A stretch of 64,000 nucleotides of DNA from Rhodococcus pyridinivorans (GTDB taxonomy: Bacteria; Actinomycetota; Actinomycetes; Mycobacteriales; Mycobacteriaceae): the NCBI RefSeq assembly GCF_900105195.1, contig NZ_FNRX01000002.1, positions 3,782,001 through 3,846,000 of the forward strand, given 5' to 3'. Every line of letters begins with the position of its first letter. Positions within the stretch are counted from its first letter, which is position 1. Of the stretch, positions 44,440-55,618 are shown piece by piece. A model generated the notes under the pieces. That model made no database searches. It saw nothing but the letters and a program-made list of their open reading frames with translations, and had not been told where the DNA came from. The position numbers and the translations under genes were made by a program.

Positions 44440-44452
44440 TAGTCTGGGCGCC
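44440..44452 (+). promoter_or_regulatory. Possible leaderless promoter of the PPOX gene
   Basis: TAGTCT at 44440-44445 fits TANNNT and lies 7 nt before the ATG, and no ribosome site is present, which points to a leaderless transcript. No -35 is evident. Confidence 0.4.
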
Positions 44453-44881
44453 ATGCCGGCCGACGAGAGCGCACTCGAAGCCCTGTTCCCTCCCACCGGT
44501 GTCGCTGTGCTCGCGACGATCAAGCGCGACGGGCGACCCCAGTTGTCGAACGTCACCTACCGGTACGAGCCCGCGACCCGCACGTTCTCCGTCTCCATCA
44601 CCGACGACCGGGCAAAGACCCGGAACGTGCGCCGCGACCCGCGTGTGAGCCTGTTCGTCGACTCCGACGACAAGTGGTCCTACGCCGTCGCGGAGGGCGA
44701 GGCCGAGCTGACGCCGGTGGCCGCGGACCCCCACGACGACACCGTCGAGCAGCTCGTCGAGTTGTATCGAGCGGTGCAGGGCGAGCATCCGGACTGGGAC
44801 GACTTCCGGGCCGCGATGGTCGCCGATCGCAGGTTGCTGCTGCGTGTACGGGTCTCCCGCTTCTACGGCGCCGCCCGCTGA
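44453..44881 (+). CDS. PPOX-class F420-dependent oxidoreductase
   Basis: Split-beta-barrel flavin/deazaflavin enzyme of 142 residues. The strand pattern GVAVLATIKRDGRPQLSNVT, then YEPATRTFSVSITDDRAKTR with NVRRDPRVSLFVD and the C-terminal LLLRVRVSRFYG, is that of the Rv1155/Rv2074-like group that uses F420 or binds related cofactors. It reduces or oxidises a small cofactor-like substrate such as biliverdin in some relatives; the substrate here is unknown. There is no ribosome site, so it is probably leaderless. Confidence 0.9.
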   Translation: MPADESALEALFPPTGVAVLATIKRDGRPQLSNVTYRYEPATRTFSVSITDDRAKTRNVRRDPRVSLFVDSDDKWSYAVAEGEAELTPVAADPHDDTVEQLVELYRAVQGEHPDWDDFRAAMVADRRLLLRVRVSRFYGAAR

Positions 44882-44959
44882 TCCGGGCTTTTGTTGTCCT
44901 CGAACGATTCTGGTGGTTTCGACGTCGCTGAGCGCGGTCGGGAACACCGAAGTTCGGGA

Positions 44960-45931
44960 TCAGGATTGCTTGCGGAACAGAATCGCGGAAGTCGGACGGC
45001 GCGGCGTCGTCGCATCCGGACCCGGTCCCGCGCGTACACCGACCCGGATCATCACTTGCGGCACGCCCTCGATGCGGGCCGTTTCCCGCAGGAACGCACG
45101 TGAGGATTCGGATTCCGTCAGGTGCGTGACGGAGCAGGTGGCCAGTCCACGGGCGGTGCACGCGAGGAGCACGGCCGATAGGGCTTCACCGCTCCGCAGC
45201 CAGTCGAGCCGCGTGTCCGTCGTGGTCGACAGGAGAAGTATCGCGGCTCGGTCCTCCGCCTCTGCCGACTCGCCGGTCGCGTTGCCGGGAGGGAACTCCC
45301 GCTCCGTCGCCACCGTGCGCCGTCCCGGTGGGAGTGCGTCCGGAGGTATTCCGTCCGGGTGCATCCCGTGCCCGGCCCACCAGGAAAGTTCCGTCTGGTA
45401 GGCCGCATCGGAGCGACGCTCACCGCCGATGCGACGGGACAACTCTTCCAGTGCAGGTCGCTCGTGTTCGGCGATGGCACTCAGGCGGACACCCGCGGGC
45501 TCGGCGAACATCTGCAGAGCGCTCTCGGTCCGAGCCCACTCCTGCGGAGCCCCCATCGGTAACCGCTCGGTACGTCGGCGGCCGATCGCCTCTGCCATCC
45601 GGAGGTCGGTGTCGGTCACCGCGTCAACTCGGCGGAAGCGCAGCGTCGCGAGACAACGACGATTCGTCGCGTCCGGCATCCGTTCGACCACCGTGGCCCA
45701 GTGCCGGGCGGTGAGCGCCACCCGCAGATGGTGCAGCACTGCTCCACAGGACAACACCATCTGACGACCGGACGGATCGGTGGCCGGAAGGATGCGATCA
45801 CTGTCGCTGAACAGCACAAGCTCGTCCGCGTCCAGAGTCCACCGCCACGGCTGACTGTTGTGAAGCGACGGCGATCGACTCGCGAGCGCAACTGCCGACT
45901 CGAGAGTCCGACGGTCCGGCATCGTCTCCAC
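44960..45931 (-). CDS. Acg-like nitroreductase family protein
   Basis: A 323-residue protein with a duplicated nitroreductase fold, like mycobacterial Acg/Rv3131. The first half has SPSLHNSQPWRWTLD, an FMN-binding segment, and the second half EALSAVLLACTARGLATCSV. In mycobacteria these proteins belong to the DosR dormancy regulon and may sequester flavin; no DosR-like box was found upstream here. An in-frame ATG three codons downstream is an alternative start. It is divergent from the DUF4177 gene. Confidence 0.88.
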   Translation of the reverse strand: METMPDRRTLESAVALASRSPSLHNSQPWRWTLDADELVLFSDSDRILPATDPSGRQMVLSCGAVLHHLRVALTARHWATVVERMPDATNRRCLATLRFRRVDAVTDTDLRMAEAIGRRRTERLPMGAPQEWARTESALQMFAEPAGVRLSAIAEHERPALEELSRRIGGERRSDAAYQTELSWWAGHGMHPDGIPPDALPPGRRTVATEREFPPGNATGESAEAEDRAAILLLSTTTDTRLDWLRSGEALSAVLLACTARGLATCSVTHLTESESSRAFLRETARIEGVPQVMIRVGVRAGPGPDATTPRRPTSAILFRKQS

Positions 45932-46014
45932 TGCTGCCTCCGGGTTCCGAAAACGTCACCTTCCAGTGTCACGTACAGCCGTCGGATTTCGACGAGATTC
46001 TCGCGGGACGACCG

Positions 46015-46026
46015 TAAGCTGAACGG
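46015..46026 (+). promoter_or_regulatory. Probable leaderless promoter of the DUF4177 gene
   Basis: TAAGCT (46015-46020) lies 6 nt ahead of the GTG start with no Shine-Dalgarno, the classic actinobacterial leaderless spacing. Confidence 0.5.
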
Positions 46027-46224
46027 GTGTACTCGTACAAGGTGATCGAGATCCGCGAGGGCATGCTCGGCGGGAAGATGTCCGGCGGCAAGCTCGAGAA
46101 GATCCTCAACGATCATGCCCGAGATGGGTGGCGCCTGAAGGCGATCACCTCCGCCGACATCAAGGGACGGATCGGTCCCGGTGGCGTCGAGGGAATGCTC
46201 GTGACGTTCGAACGCGAAGAATAG
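46027..46224 (+). CDS. DUF4177 small protein
   Basis: A 65-residue protein of the DUF4177 type: YSYKVIEIREGMLGGKMSGG, then LEKILNDHARDGWRLKAIT and VTFERE, a beta-alpha-beta unit with the conserved Gly-Trp. Function unknown. The GTG start has no ribosome site but a -10 element 6 nt upstream. It stands between a divergent nitroreductase gene and a co-directional MFS gene 90 bp away. Confidence 0.88.
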   Translation: MYSYKVIEIREGMLGGKMSGGKLEKILNDHARDGWRLKAITSADIKGRIGPGGVEGMLVTFEREE

Positions 46225-46314
46225 AAGTCATGTCGCAGCGGATGCCGGTGCCCACCGGTAGCGGCAGTAGCTCCTGTCGGCCGTTGCCGGCGACCTGAGC
46301 CGAAGGACGGACAG

Positions 46315-47628
46315 GTGTCGTCGCAGCCGGAGGTCCGCTCGGGTTCGACACTGGTACTCGCAGTGCTGGCGTCGGGCCAGTTCCTGATGACGCTCGACAG
46401 CTCGGTGATGAACGTGTCGATGGCGACCGTCGCGCAGGACGTCGGCACCACGATCACCGGCATCCAGACCGCGATCACCCTCTACACCCTCGTGATGGCA
46501 TCCTTGATGATCACCGGCGGGAAGGTCGGCACGATCCTCGGTCGACGTCGCGCGTTCGGTGTCGGACTGGTCATCTACGGCATCGGCTCGTTCACCACCG
46601 GACTCGCCCCGAACCTCGCGGTCCTACTGGTGGGCTGGTCGTTGCTCGAAGGCATCGGCGCGGCCCTGATCATGCCGGCGATCGTCTCGCTCGTCGCGGC
46701 CAACTTCGCTCCCGAGCGACGTTCCGCAGCGTACGGTCTGGTGGCGGCGGCCGGTGCGTCGGCCGTGGCTGTGGGGCCGTTGCTGGGCGGGGCCGTCACG
46801 ACGTTCGCGTCGTGGCGCTACGTCTTCTTCGGTGAGGTCGTCCTGGTGGTGCTGATCCTGCTGGTGCTGCGCCGCATCGAGGACGTTCCCCCTCATCGCG
46901 TCCACCTCGACCTCGTGGGATCCGCACTGTCCGTGCTCGGTCTGGGATCCGTCGTCTACGGCGTCCTGCGCTCGAGCGAGTGGGGCTGGGTACGGGCCGA
47001 GCCGGGCGCACCCGCCGTACTGGGCCTGTCCCCGGTCATCTGGCTTCTCGTCGCGGGCTCGCTGGTGCTCTATGCATTCATGCGGTGGCAGAGCGCTCTC
47101 GTCAGCAAGGGCCGCGGTATGGACCCGGGTGCCGATGCGGCCGTGGTGTCGATACCGATGTTGTTGATGGGTCTCGGCCTGGGAGCGTTGGCGTCCCAGC
47201 TCGGCGCGATCACGGTCTCGTCGGTACCGGATTCCCAGAGCGCCGAAGTCGGCGGTGTGCAGAACACCGCAACGAATCTCGGGGCGTCGCTGGGCACCGC
47301 ACTGATCGGATCGATCCTGATCGCCACCCTCACCACATCGGTCGTTGCCGGAATCGAGGACAACTCCGACATCCCGCCGTCGGTGCAGCAGCAGGCGACG
47401 ACCGAGCTGGCCTCCGGTGTGCCGTTCCTGTCCACGACCCAGTTGCGGGCCGGGCTCGACGAGGCGGGTGTCGACCCGTCCACAACGGAAGCACTCGTCG
47501 CGGTCAACGCCGACGCTCGACTCGAAGGGCTACGCGCCGCGTTCGCTGTGACAGCGCTCCTCGCGATCGCGGCGCTGTTCGGAACCGGACGGCTGCCGCG
47601 ACGATCGGTCGGAACACCACCGCCCTAG
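46315..47628 (+). CDS. MFS drug transporter (DHA2-like), shortened in the middle
   Basis: Proton-coupled efflux permease of 437 residues. The N-terminal half is a normal DHA2 protein: first helix LVLAVLASGQFLMTLDSSVM, motif A-like GRRRAFGVG loop, and GPLLGGAVTTFASWRYVFF. After helix 8 the chain goes from YAFMRWQSALVSKGR straight to the late PMLLMGLGLGALASQLGA block, so about 100 residues and three helices usual in the family (about 500 residues, 14 helices) are missing, leaving about 11. The frame is open, so the deletion is in frame; the pump may be non-functional. Start is GTG with GAAGGACGG upstream. Confidence 0.82.
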   Translation: MSSQPEVRSGSTLVLAVLASGQFLMTLDSSVMNVSMATVAQDVGTTITGIQTAITLYTLVMASLMITGGKVGTILGRRRAFGVGLVIYGIGSFTTGLAPNLAVLLVGWSLLEGIGAALIMPAIVSLVAANFAPERRSAAYGLVAAAGASAVAVGPLLGGAVTTFASWRYVFFGEVVLVVLILLVLRRIEDVPPHRVHLDLVGSALSVLGLGSVVYGVLRSSEWGWVRAEPGAPAVLGLSPVIWLLVAGSLVLYAFMRWQSALVSKGRGMDPGADAAVVSIPMLLMGLGLGALASQLGAITVSSVPDSQSAEVGGVQNTATNLGASLGTALIGSILIATLTTSVVAGIEDNSDIPPSVQQQATTELASGVPFLSTTQLRAGLDEAGVDPSTTEALVAVNADARLEGLRAAFAVTALLAIAALFGTGRLPRRSVGTPPP

Positions 47629-47633
47629 AGAAC

Positions 47634-47676
47634 TTCGGTGGTTCCACCCGCGCTGAGCGGGGGTGGAACCACCGAA
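47634..47676. terminator. Bidirectional terminator hairpin
   Basis: Two 21-bp arms starting TTCGGTGGTTCCACCC pair with one mismatch around a single central base, between the MFS gene and the convergent flavin reductase gene. Confidence 0.85.
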
Positions 47677-47692
47677 ATCGATCGTATGCAGG

Positions 47693-48438
<746 letters not shown>

Positions 48439-48574
48439 TGGAGATCACCTTCCGGATCGGCCCTCGGGGTGGAGAGCGACATTCGCCGCCATCCTTCTCG
48501 CCGATCGAGCAGACCGGAACTGTTTCGATCCGTACGAGCGGAAACCTCGACGACCCCTCGGTAGGGTCGGGTGG

Positions 48575-49234
48575 ATGAGTGTCGCGGATTCACAGTCAGC
48601 CCCCACGGACGGTCTCGCAGGATGGGCGCTCGAGTTGATGGATCGCCTCGGCGGTGTCGGCGCCGGCATCGCGATCGCTCTCGAGAACTTCTTTCCGCCG
48701 CTTCCCAGCGAGGTCATCCTGCCGCTCGCCGGGTTCGCCGCGAGCCTGGGCAGTTTCACCCTGTTCGGTGCGCTGTTCTGGACGACCCTCGGTTCCGTGG
48801 TCGGCGCTCTCGGTCTCTATTCGATCGGCCGTTGGGTGGGTGAGGACAGGATTCGCGCGGTCGTGCGGAAGCTTCCACTCGTCGATGTCGAGGACCTCGA
48901 CCGTTCGACCGCCTGGTTCCAGCGGCACGGACGCAAGGCCGTCTTCTTCGGCCGGATGGTGCCCGTCTTCCGGAGCCTCATCTCCATCCCCGCCGGTGTC
49001 ACACGGATGCCGATCTGGCAGTTCCTCGCGTTCACCACCGCGGGCAGCCTCGTCTGGAACTCGATCTTCGTGCTGGCCGGTTATCAGCTCGGCGAGAACT
49101 GGAGCGCCGTCGAACCGTACGCCTCGGCGCTGCAGTACGTCGTGATCGCCGTCGTCGTCGCGGTGATCGGCTACGGGATCGTCCGGCGCATCCGCTCGCG
49201 TTCGAAGGACACCGCTTCGCACAACCGCAACTGA
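48575..49234 (+). CDS. DedA/SNARE-associated (VTT) family membrane protein
   Basis: An integral membrane protein of 219 residues in the DedA family, which maintains envelope lipid and proton-motive balance, with some members acting as undecaprenyl-phosphate or phospholipid transporters. Hallmarks are ENFFPPLPSEVILPLAGFAA near the N-terminus, YSIGRWVGEDRI, FFGRMVPVFRSLISIPAGVT (a conserved Arg and Pro motif) and helices to the C-terminus. A TAGGGT hexamer 7 nt upstream of the ATG and no ribosome site suggest a leaderless start. It ends 4 bp from the convergent EcfT gene. Confidence 0.92.
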   Translation: MSVADSQSAPTDGLAGWALELMDRLGGVGAGIAIALENFFPPLPSEVILPLAGFAASLGSFTLFGALFWTTLGSVVGALGLYSIGRWVGEDRIRAVVRKLPLVDVEDLDRSTAWFQRHGRKAVFFGRMVPVFRSLISIPAGVTRMPIWQFLAFTTAGSLVWNSIFVLAGYQLGENWSAVEPYASALQYVVIAVVVAVIGYGIVRRIRSRSKDTASHNRN

Positions 49235-49238
49235 CGGG

Positions 49239-50024
49239 TCAGCCCCACACGGTGATCGCCGTGCACGCGCCTGCCACGACCAGCACCGTCAGGACGTCCC
49301 CGAGCCGCAGTCGCAGCGGCCGGCGGGTCGCCGATCGAGGACCCCGGCGGGTCGCCGATCGTGGTCCCCGTACCGCCAGCGCGTCGCCGAGATCGCGGAC
49401 CTGGCGCATGGATACCGACACCACCGCGCCGACGGAGTCGGCCACCTCCTGCCACCATCCCGCCGGAGTGCGGATGCCGGGCCGGCCGCGGACCTTGCGC
49501 GCGGCGAACAGCACCCGCATCTCGGCACGCACGGTCGGCAGCATCCGCAGCGCCAGCGCGCACACCGTCACCCATTCGTCGACGGGCATCCGTAGCAGTC
49601 GCAGTGGGGCGAACAGCACCGGCAGGGCGTCGACGAGATCGGACAGTCGCGTCGTCCACCCGACCAGCGACGCAAGGACCAGCAAACCCACGCCGAGCAG
49701 CATCGTCCGGACGTAGGCGGTGAGCCCGCCACCCGCTGCGTTGAGGACCAGGCCGACGGCGAGGACCGCGAACACCCACCACGGAATCGTCGGGACCACC
49801 CCGCGCGGGATCCGTGCGACGAGCACACCCACGACCAGCACGCTGAGCAGGATGCCGAGTCCGGTCCAGCTCGGAGCGAAGCTCGCCGCCACCGACAGCG
49901 CCGCTGCCGACAGGACCTTCGTGCCGGCCCACACCCGGTGCAGGGGTGTCTCCCGAGGCACGGGCCGCAGCAGGATGATCGGGCGCCGCTGGCGTGTGCG
50001 CGTGCGTGTGCGTGTGCGACTCAT
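49239..50024 (-). CDS. ecfT: ECF transporter transmembrane subunit EcfT (CbiQ family)
   Basis: Scaffold permease of an energy-coupling-factor vitamin/metal importer, 261 residues, like Rv2325c. After a basic Arg/Thr repeat N-terminus, four to five membrane segments (LGILLSVLVVGVLVARI, FAVLAVGLVLNAAGG, MLLGVGLLVLASLVGW) are followed by the cytoplasmic coupling helices VCALALRMLPTVRAEMRVLF, ARKVRGRPG and DALAVRGPRS that grip the ATPases. Its ATG overlaps the stop of the ATPase gene (ATGA), so it is coupled to it. The substrate-binding S-component may be the membrane part fused to the ATPase protein. Confidence 0.9.
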   Translation of the reverse strand: MSRTRTRTRTRQRRPIILLRPVPRETPLHRVWAGTKVLSAAALSVAASFAPSWTGLGILLSVLVVGVLVARIPRGVVPTIPWWVFAVLAVGLVLNAAGGGLTAYVRTMLLGVGLLVLASLVGWTTRLSDLVDALPVLFAPLRLLRMPVDEWVTVCALALRMLPTVRAEMRVLFAARKVRGRPGIRTPAGWWQEVADSVGAVVSVSMRQVRDLGDALAVRGPRSATRRGPRSATRRPLRLRLGDVLTVLVVAGACTAITVWG

Positions 50025-52027
50025 GCGATCACCGCTCCCGTCTGCTCCACGATGCGTCCGTCCTCGAGTACCACGGTGCGTGAACACACCTCTTCCATTC
50101 CGTGCAGGTCGTGGGAGATGACGACGACGGTGACGTGCTCGACCGCGCGTAGATGGGCGAGGATCGACACGACCTCGCGGCGGCCCTGCAGGTCCAGTCC
50201 GGCCAGCGGTTCGTCGAGCACGAGCACCCGCGGGGTGCGGGCGAGTTGGGCGGCGATCGCGACCCGCCGCATCTCGCCTCCGCTGAGCCGGTCGATCGGC
50301 CGGTCGATCAGTTCGGGACGCAGACCCACCCGGTGCAGGACGGCGGCGACGTAGCCGCGGTCGGTGTGCGGAAGCCCGGCCACCTCGGAGATCTCCTGGG
50401 CCACGGTCGGTCGTTGCAATTGCAGCCGTGCCTGCTGGAAGACCATGCCCACTTCTCCGTGCAGATCGGCCGTCGGGGTGTCGTGCAGCACGGCCGTTCC
50501 GCGCGTGGGGCGCATCAGTCCGGCGACGATCCACGCGAGCGTGGACTTGCCCGAACCGTTCTCCCCGACGACCAGTACCCCTTCACCGCGGCAGATCGTC
50601 AGCGACACGTCGCGCAGCGCGGTGTGTGCCCAGGGTGTGCCGGCCGCGTAGATGTGCGTGACGTCGCGCAGTTCGAGGATCGGCTGCGGGAAGGACGGGA
50701 CGGTAGCAGGCACCGGCGCCGGGGGTGGCGGCGCCGCGACCCGCGGGACGATCCGGCCGTCGTCGATGTGCACGATCAGGTCGGCGGCGCGGGCCTCGTC
50801 GTCGAGGTGGGTGACGAGCACGACAGCGGTGCCCTCCCGCGCGACGTCGGCGAGCAGGCGGATCAGGTCCGCGCGGCTGTCGGCGTCGACCATCGCGGTG
50901 ATCTCGTCGGCGATGAGCAGTGCGGGTCGCCGGGCGAGTGCGCCCGCCAGTGCCAGTCGCTGCAGTTGCCCGCCGGACAGATCTTCCGTGGCGCGGTCCG
51001 CCATCCCGGCCAGGCCGACGCGGGCGAGCAGATCGTCGACGTCGACGTCGTCGATCCCCCACCGCAGATCCTCGGCGACCGTGCGACCGAGCACCTGACT
51101 CTCGGGATGCTGCAGGATCATGGCCGTGCCACCGGGTCGTCCCGGACCGACGGACCCGGGCCGGTCGATCAGGCCGACGGTCGGCTCGAGTCCCGCGAGC
51201 AACCGTACGAGCGTCGACTTGCCCGAGCCGTTGCCGCCGACGATCGCGACGAACTCCCCCGGCCCGATCGTGAGGTCGATGTCCGAGAGGGCGTCGCGGT
51301 CGGTTCCCGGATACCGGTAACCGACGAGCCGCAGTGCGACGGGAAGCGGAGCCGGGTCGGCGGTCGGGTCCTGCTCGGGCCAGTCGACCGACCGGGTCGC
51401 CCACGTGCTGCGCAGGGCCACCACGCGGAAGATCCCGAAGCACAGCAGTGCGGTCCCCACGGTGCCGACCAGCACCGCACCGCCGATCCACACCCACCAC
51501 AGCCGCACCATGATCTCGAGGGTCCGTTCCCAGGTGTCGACGAACTGCTGCCCCGCACCGGCCACCTCGAACGCCCGGAGCGTGCCGCGCATGGATGCTT
51601 CGAGCGCCTCGAGCAGCAGCACCCGGGTCCGGTCGAACAACAGCAGCAGACCGCAGGCGGCGGCCGCGAGCAGCAGCCCGGCCGGGACGGATCCGGCCAG
51701 CACCACGAACACCGCCGCGTGACCCCACCGCCTGTGCGCGAACCCGACGAGCGTTCCGATCCCGGAGAGGACGACGACCGCGGCGACGGCGAACGGCCCA
51801 CCGGCCACGAGCGCCACGACCCCGGCGGCGACCGTCGCAGCGACGATCGCGCGCAGGCGGCCGGTGGCGCCGAGGAAGGCGACGGGGAGCGCCACGAGCA
51901 CCTGGGCGACACCGACGGGTATCAGCCCGGTGACGACCGACAGCACAGCCGTCAACGTCCCGAAGACCGCCGCTGCGGCGGCCTCCGGTGGTCGTAGAGG
52001 TCCCCGTGTCCTGGTCACCGATCGCAC
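50021..52027 (-). CDS. ECF transporter fusion: N-terminal membrane domain plus two ATPase domains
   Basis: A 668-residue three-part protein of Rv2326c type. Residues about 1-215 have six hydrophobic segments (PEAAAAAVFGTLTAVLSVVT onward), as in an S-component-like or DUF2232 membrane unit. Residues about 225-430 form a first ABC ATPase (Walker A GGNGSGKST, LSGGQLQRL, LIADEITAMVD), and about 455-668 a second (GENGSGKST, LSGGEMRRV, VLDEPLAGLD). With EcfT it would be a complete importer from two genes. The transported compound is unknown. The start is GTG; an in-frame GTG three codons later is possible. It lies 20 bp after dinB and may share its mRNA. Confidence 0.9.
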   Translation of the reverse strand: MRSVTRTRGPLRPPEAAAAAVFGTLTAVLSVVTGLIPVGVAQVLVALPVAFLGATGRLRAIVAATVAAGVVALVAGGPFAVAAVVVLSGIGTLVGFAHRRWGHAAVFVVLAGSVPAGLLLAAAACGLLLLFDRTRVLLLEALEASMRGTLRAFEVAGAGQQFVDTWERTLEIMVRLWWVWIGGAVLVGTVGTALLCFGIFRVVALRSTWATRSVDWPEQDPTADPAPLPVALRLVGYRYPGTDRDALSDIDLTIGPGEFVAIVGGNGSGKSTLVRLLAGLEPTVGLIDRPGSVGPGRPGGTAMILQHPESQVLGRTVAEDLRWGIDDVDVDDLLARVGLAGMADRATEDLSGGQLQRLALAGALARRPALLIADEITAMVDADSRADLIRLLADVAREGTAVVLVTHLDDEARAADLIVHIDDGRIVPRVAAPPPPAPVPATVPSFPQPILELRDVTHIYAAGTPWAHTALRDVSLTICRGEGVLVVGENGSGKSTLAWIVAGLMRPTRGTAVLHDTPTADLHGEVGMVFQQARLQLQRPTVAQEISEVAGLPHTDRGYVAAVLHRVGLRPELIDRPIDRLSGGEMRRVAIAAQLARTPRVLVLDEPLAGLDLQGRREVVSILAHLRAVEHVTVVVISHDLHGMEEVCSRTVVLEDGRIVEQTGAVIA

Positions 52028-52047
52028 CGGGCCCAGTCTGCCAGCCG

Positions 52048-53106
52048 CTATTGCGACCGCACGTTCTCCGGTGGCGTCATCTCCACCCGCACTCCGACGA
52101 GCCGGACCTCCCGCTCGTGATCGAACCGGTCGAGCAGTCCGACGGCGGCCTCCGTGACGGTCGCGAGATCCGTGGTGGGCGATGGAAGAGCGACGCTCGC
52201 GGTGTGGGTGACGAACGGCGCGTAGCGGATCTTCAGCGCGACCCGCACTCCCTCACGCCTCTCACCTCGGATGTCGTCGACGGCCCGCGCCGCGAGGTCG
52301 CGCACGCACTCGGTGATCGCGTTCCAGTCGCCGACATTGTGTTGGAAGGTCGTCTCCCGACTGCGCGACCGCGCCACCCACGGTTCCGCCGACACCTCCG
52401 TCGAACCCGCACCGGCGCCGAGGCCGACGAGCCACGGGCCGATCTTGGGTCCGAACCGCGCCGCCATCTCGTCGACCGGGGCACTCGCCAGCTCGCGGAC
52501 CGTGCGGATGCCCATGTCGTCGAGTTTCTTCACCGTGCGCGAACCGATGCCCCACAACGAATCGGGTGAGCGCTCCCCCATCACCGCGAACCAGTTGTCG
52601 CGCGTCAACCGGAAGATCCCGCGGGGCTTGCCGAAACCCGTCGCGATCTTCGCGCGCAGGACGTTGTCGCCGATCCCGACGGAACAGTGCAGCCCGGTCG
52701 CGTCGAGCACGGCGGCCTGCACCTCGCGCGCGAACGCTTCCGGATCGGAGGTTTGCACGCCCATGAACGCCTCGTCCCATCCGAGCACGTCGACGACCGT
52801 GCCGAAGCCGCGGAGGGTGTCCATCACGACCTGCGATACCTCGTTGTAGGTATCGGCGTCGACAGGGAGGAAGACCGCGTCGGGGATCTTGCGCGCAGCG
52901 ACCCGCAGCGGCATCCCCGACCCCACCCCGTGCGCCCGCGCCTCGTAGGACGCAGTGGAGACCACGCCGCGCTCGGTGGGATCGCCGCGACCGCCGACCA
53001 CCACCGGACGGCCCGCCAACTCCGGATTGCGCAGCACCTCGACCGCGGCGATGAACTGGTCGAGGTCGACGTGGAGGACCCACTGGTCGATACCGGGCGT
53101 GCCCAT
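52048..53106 (-). CDS. dinB: Y-family DNA polymerase IV, DinB2 type
   Basis: Translesion polymerase of 352 residues. The catalytic N-terminus VLHVDLDQFIAAVE supplies metal-binding Asp14, and VLGWDEAFMGV the second carboxylate pair; a TGFGKPRGIFRL little-finger lead and WGIGSRTVKKLDDMGI helix-hairpin-helix follow. It aligns closely with mycobacterial DinB2. The steric-gate position, Phe in most DinB and Leu14 in M. smegmatis DinB2, is Ile19 here, so ribonucleotide discrimination is probably weak. The ATG is set by homology. It lacks a C-terminal clamp-binding QxxL motif that I can recognise. It is upstream of and close to the ECF operon. Confidence 0.92.
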   Translation of the reverse strand: MGTPGIDQWVLHVDLDQFIAAVEVLRNPELAGRPVVVGGRGDPTERGVVSTASYEARAHGVGSGMPLRVAARKIPDAVFLPVDADTYNEVSQVVMDTLRGFGTVVDVLGWDEAFMGVQTSDPEAFAREVQAAVLDATGLHCSVGIGDNVLRAKIATGFGKPRGIFRLTRDNWFAVMGERSPDSLWGIGSRTVKKLDDMGIRTVRELASAPVDEMAARFGPKIGPWLVGLGAGAGSTEVSAEPWVARSRSRETTFQHNVGDWNAITECVRDLAARAVDDIRGERREGVRVALKIRYAPFVTHTASVALPSPTTDLATVTEAAVGLLDRFDHEREVRLVGVRVEMTPPENVRSQ

Positions 53107-53181
53107 GCCGACAACCGTAGGACGCGCGGCAAGTGCGCGTTCAAGAATTCCGACAGTGTCCGGGTTCGCGCGCCGAAACGG

Positions 53182-53211
53182 GGTTCGCCCCTGCTGCAGC
53201 AGGGGCGAACC
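53182..53211 (-). terminator. 30-bp perfect palindrome after ribBA
   Basis: GGTTCGCCCCTGCTG and its exact complement abut with no loop, 26 bp after the ribBA stop on the minus strand and 76 bp before the dinB start. It probably terminates the flavin operon. Confidence 0.75.
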
Positions 53212-53236
53212 TCGGTTCGTGTAGCGAGGATCCGAC

Positions 53237-55451
<2,215 letters not shown>

Positions 55452-55465
55452 GTGGATCTCCTTTC

Positions 55466-55517
55466 GGGCGAGGCTTTCCGCCCGTCACCGGATATTCGAC
55501 CCGACAGGCATGTCGGG
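55466..55517 (-). promoter_or_regulatory. Leader hairpin and upstream dyad of the flavin operon
   Basis: CGGGCG-N8-CGCCCG (55466-55485) sits immediately before the AAAGGAGAT ribosome site. A second dyad, CCCGACA-GGCA-TGTCGGG (55500-55517), lies 49-66 bp before the ATG with a GAATAT -10-like hexamer between them. Either could control translation or transcription; neither resembles the FMN riboswitch. Confidence 0.45.
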
Positions 55518-55618
55518 AACGATGCCGAAATATGGCGTGCACATTGCGCCGTCGGGAGGCGGATCTGGCTGCGTGGCACCAGGGCGGATCCGACGATGCA
55601 GCCCGATTCCGCCGTTCG

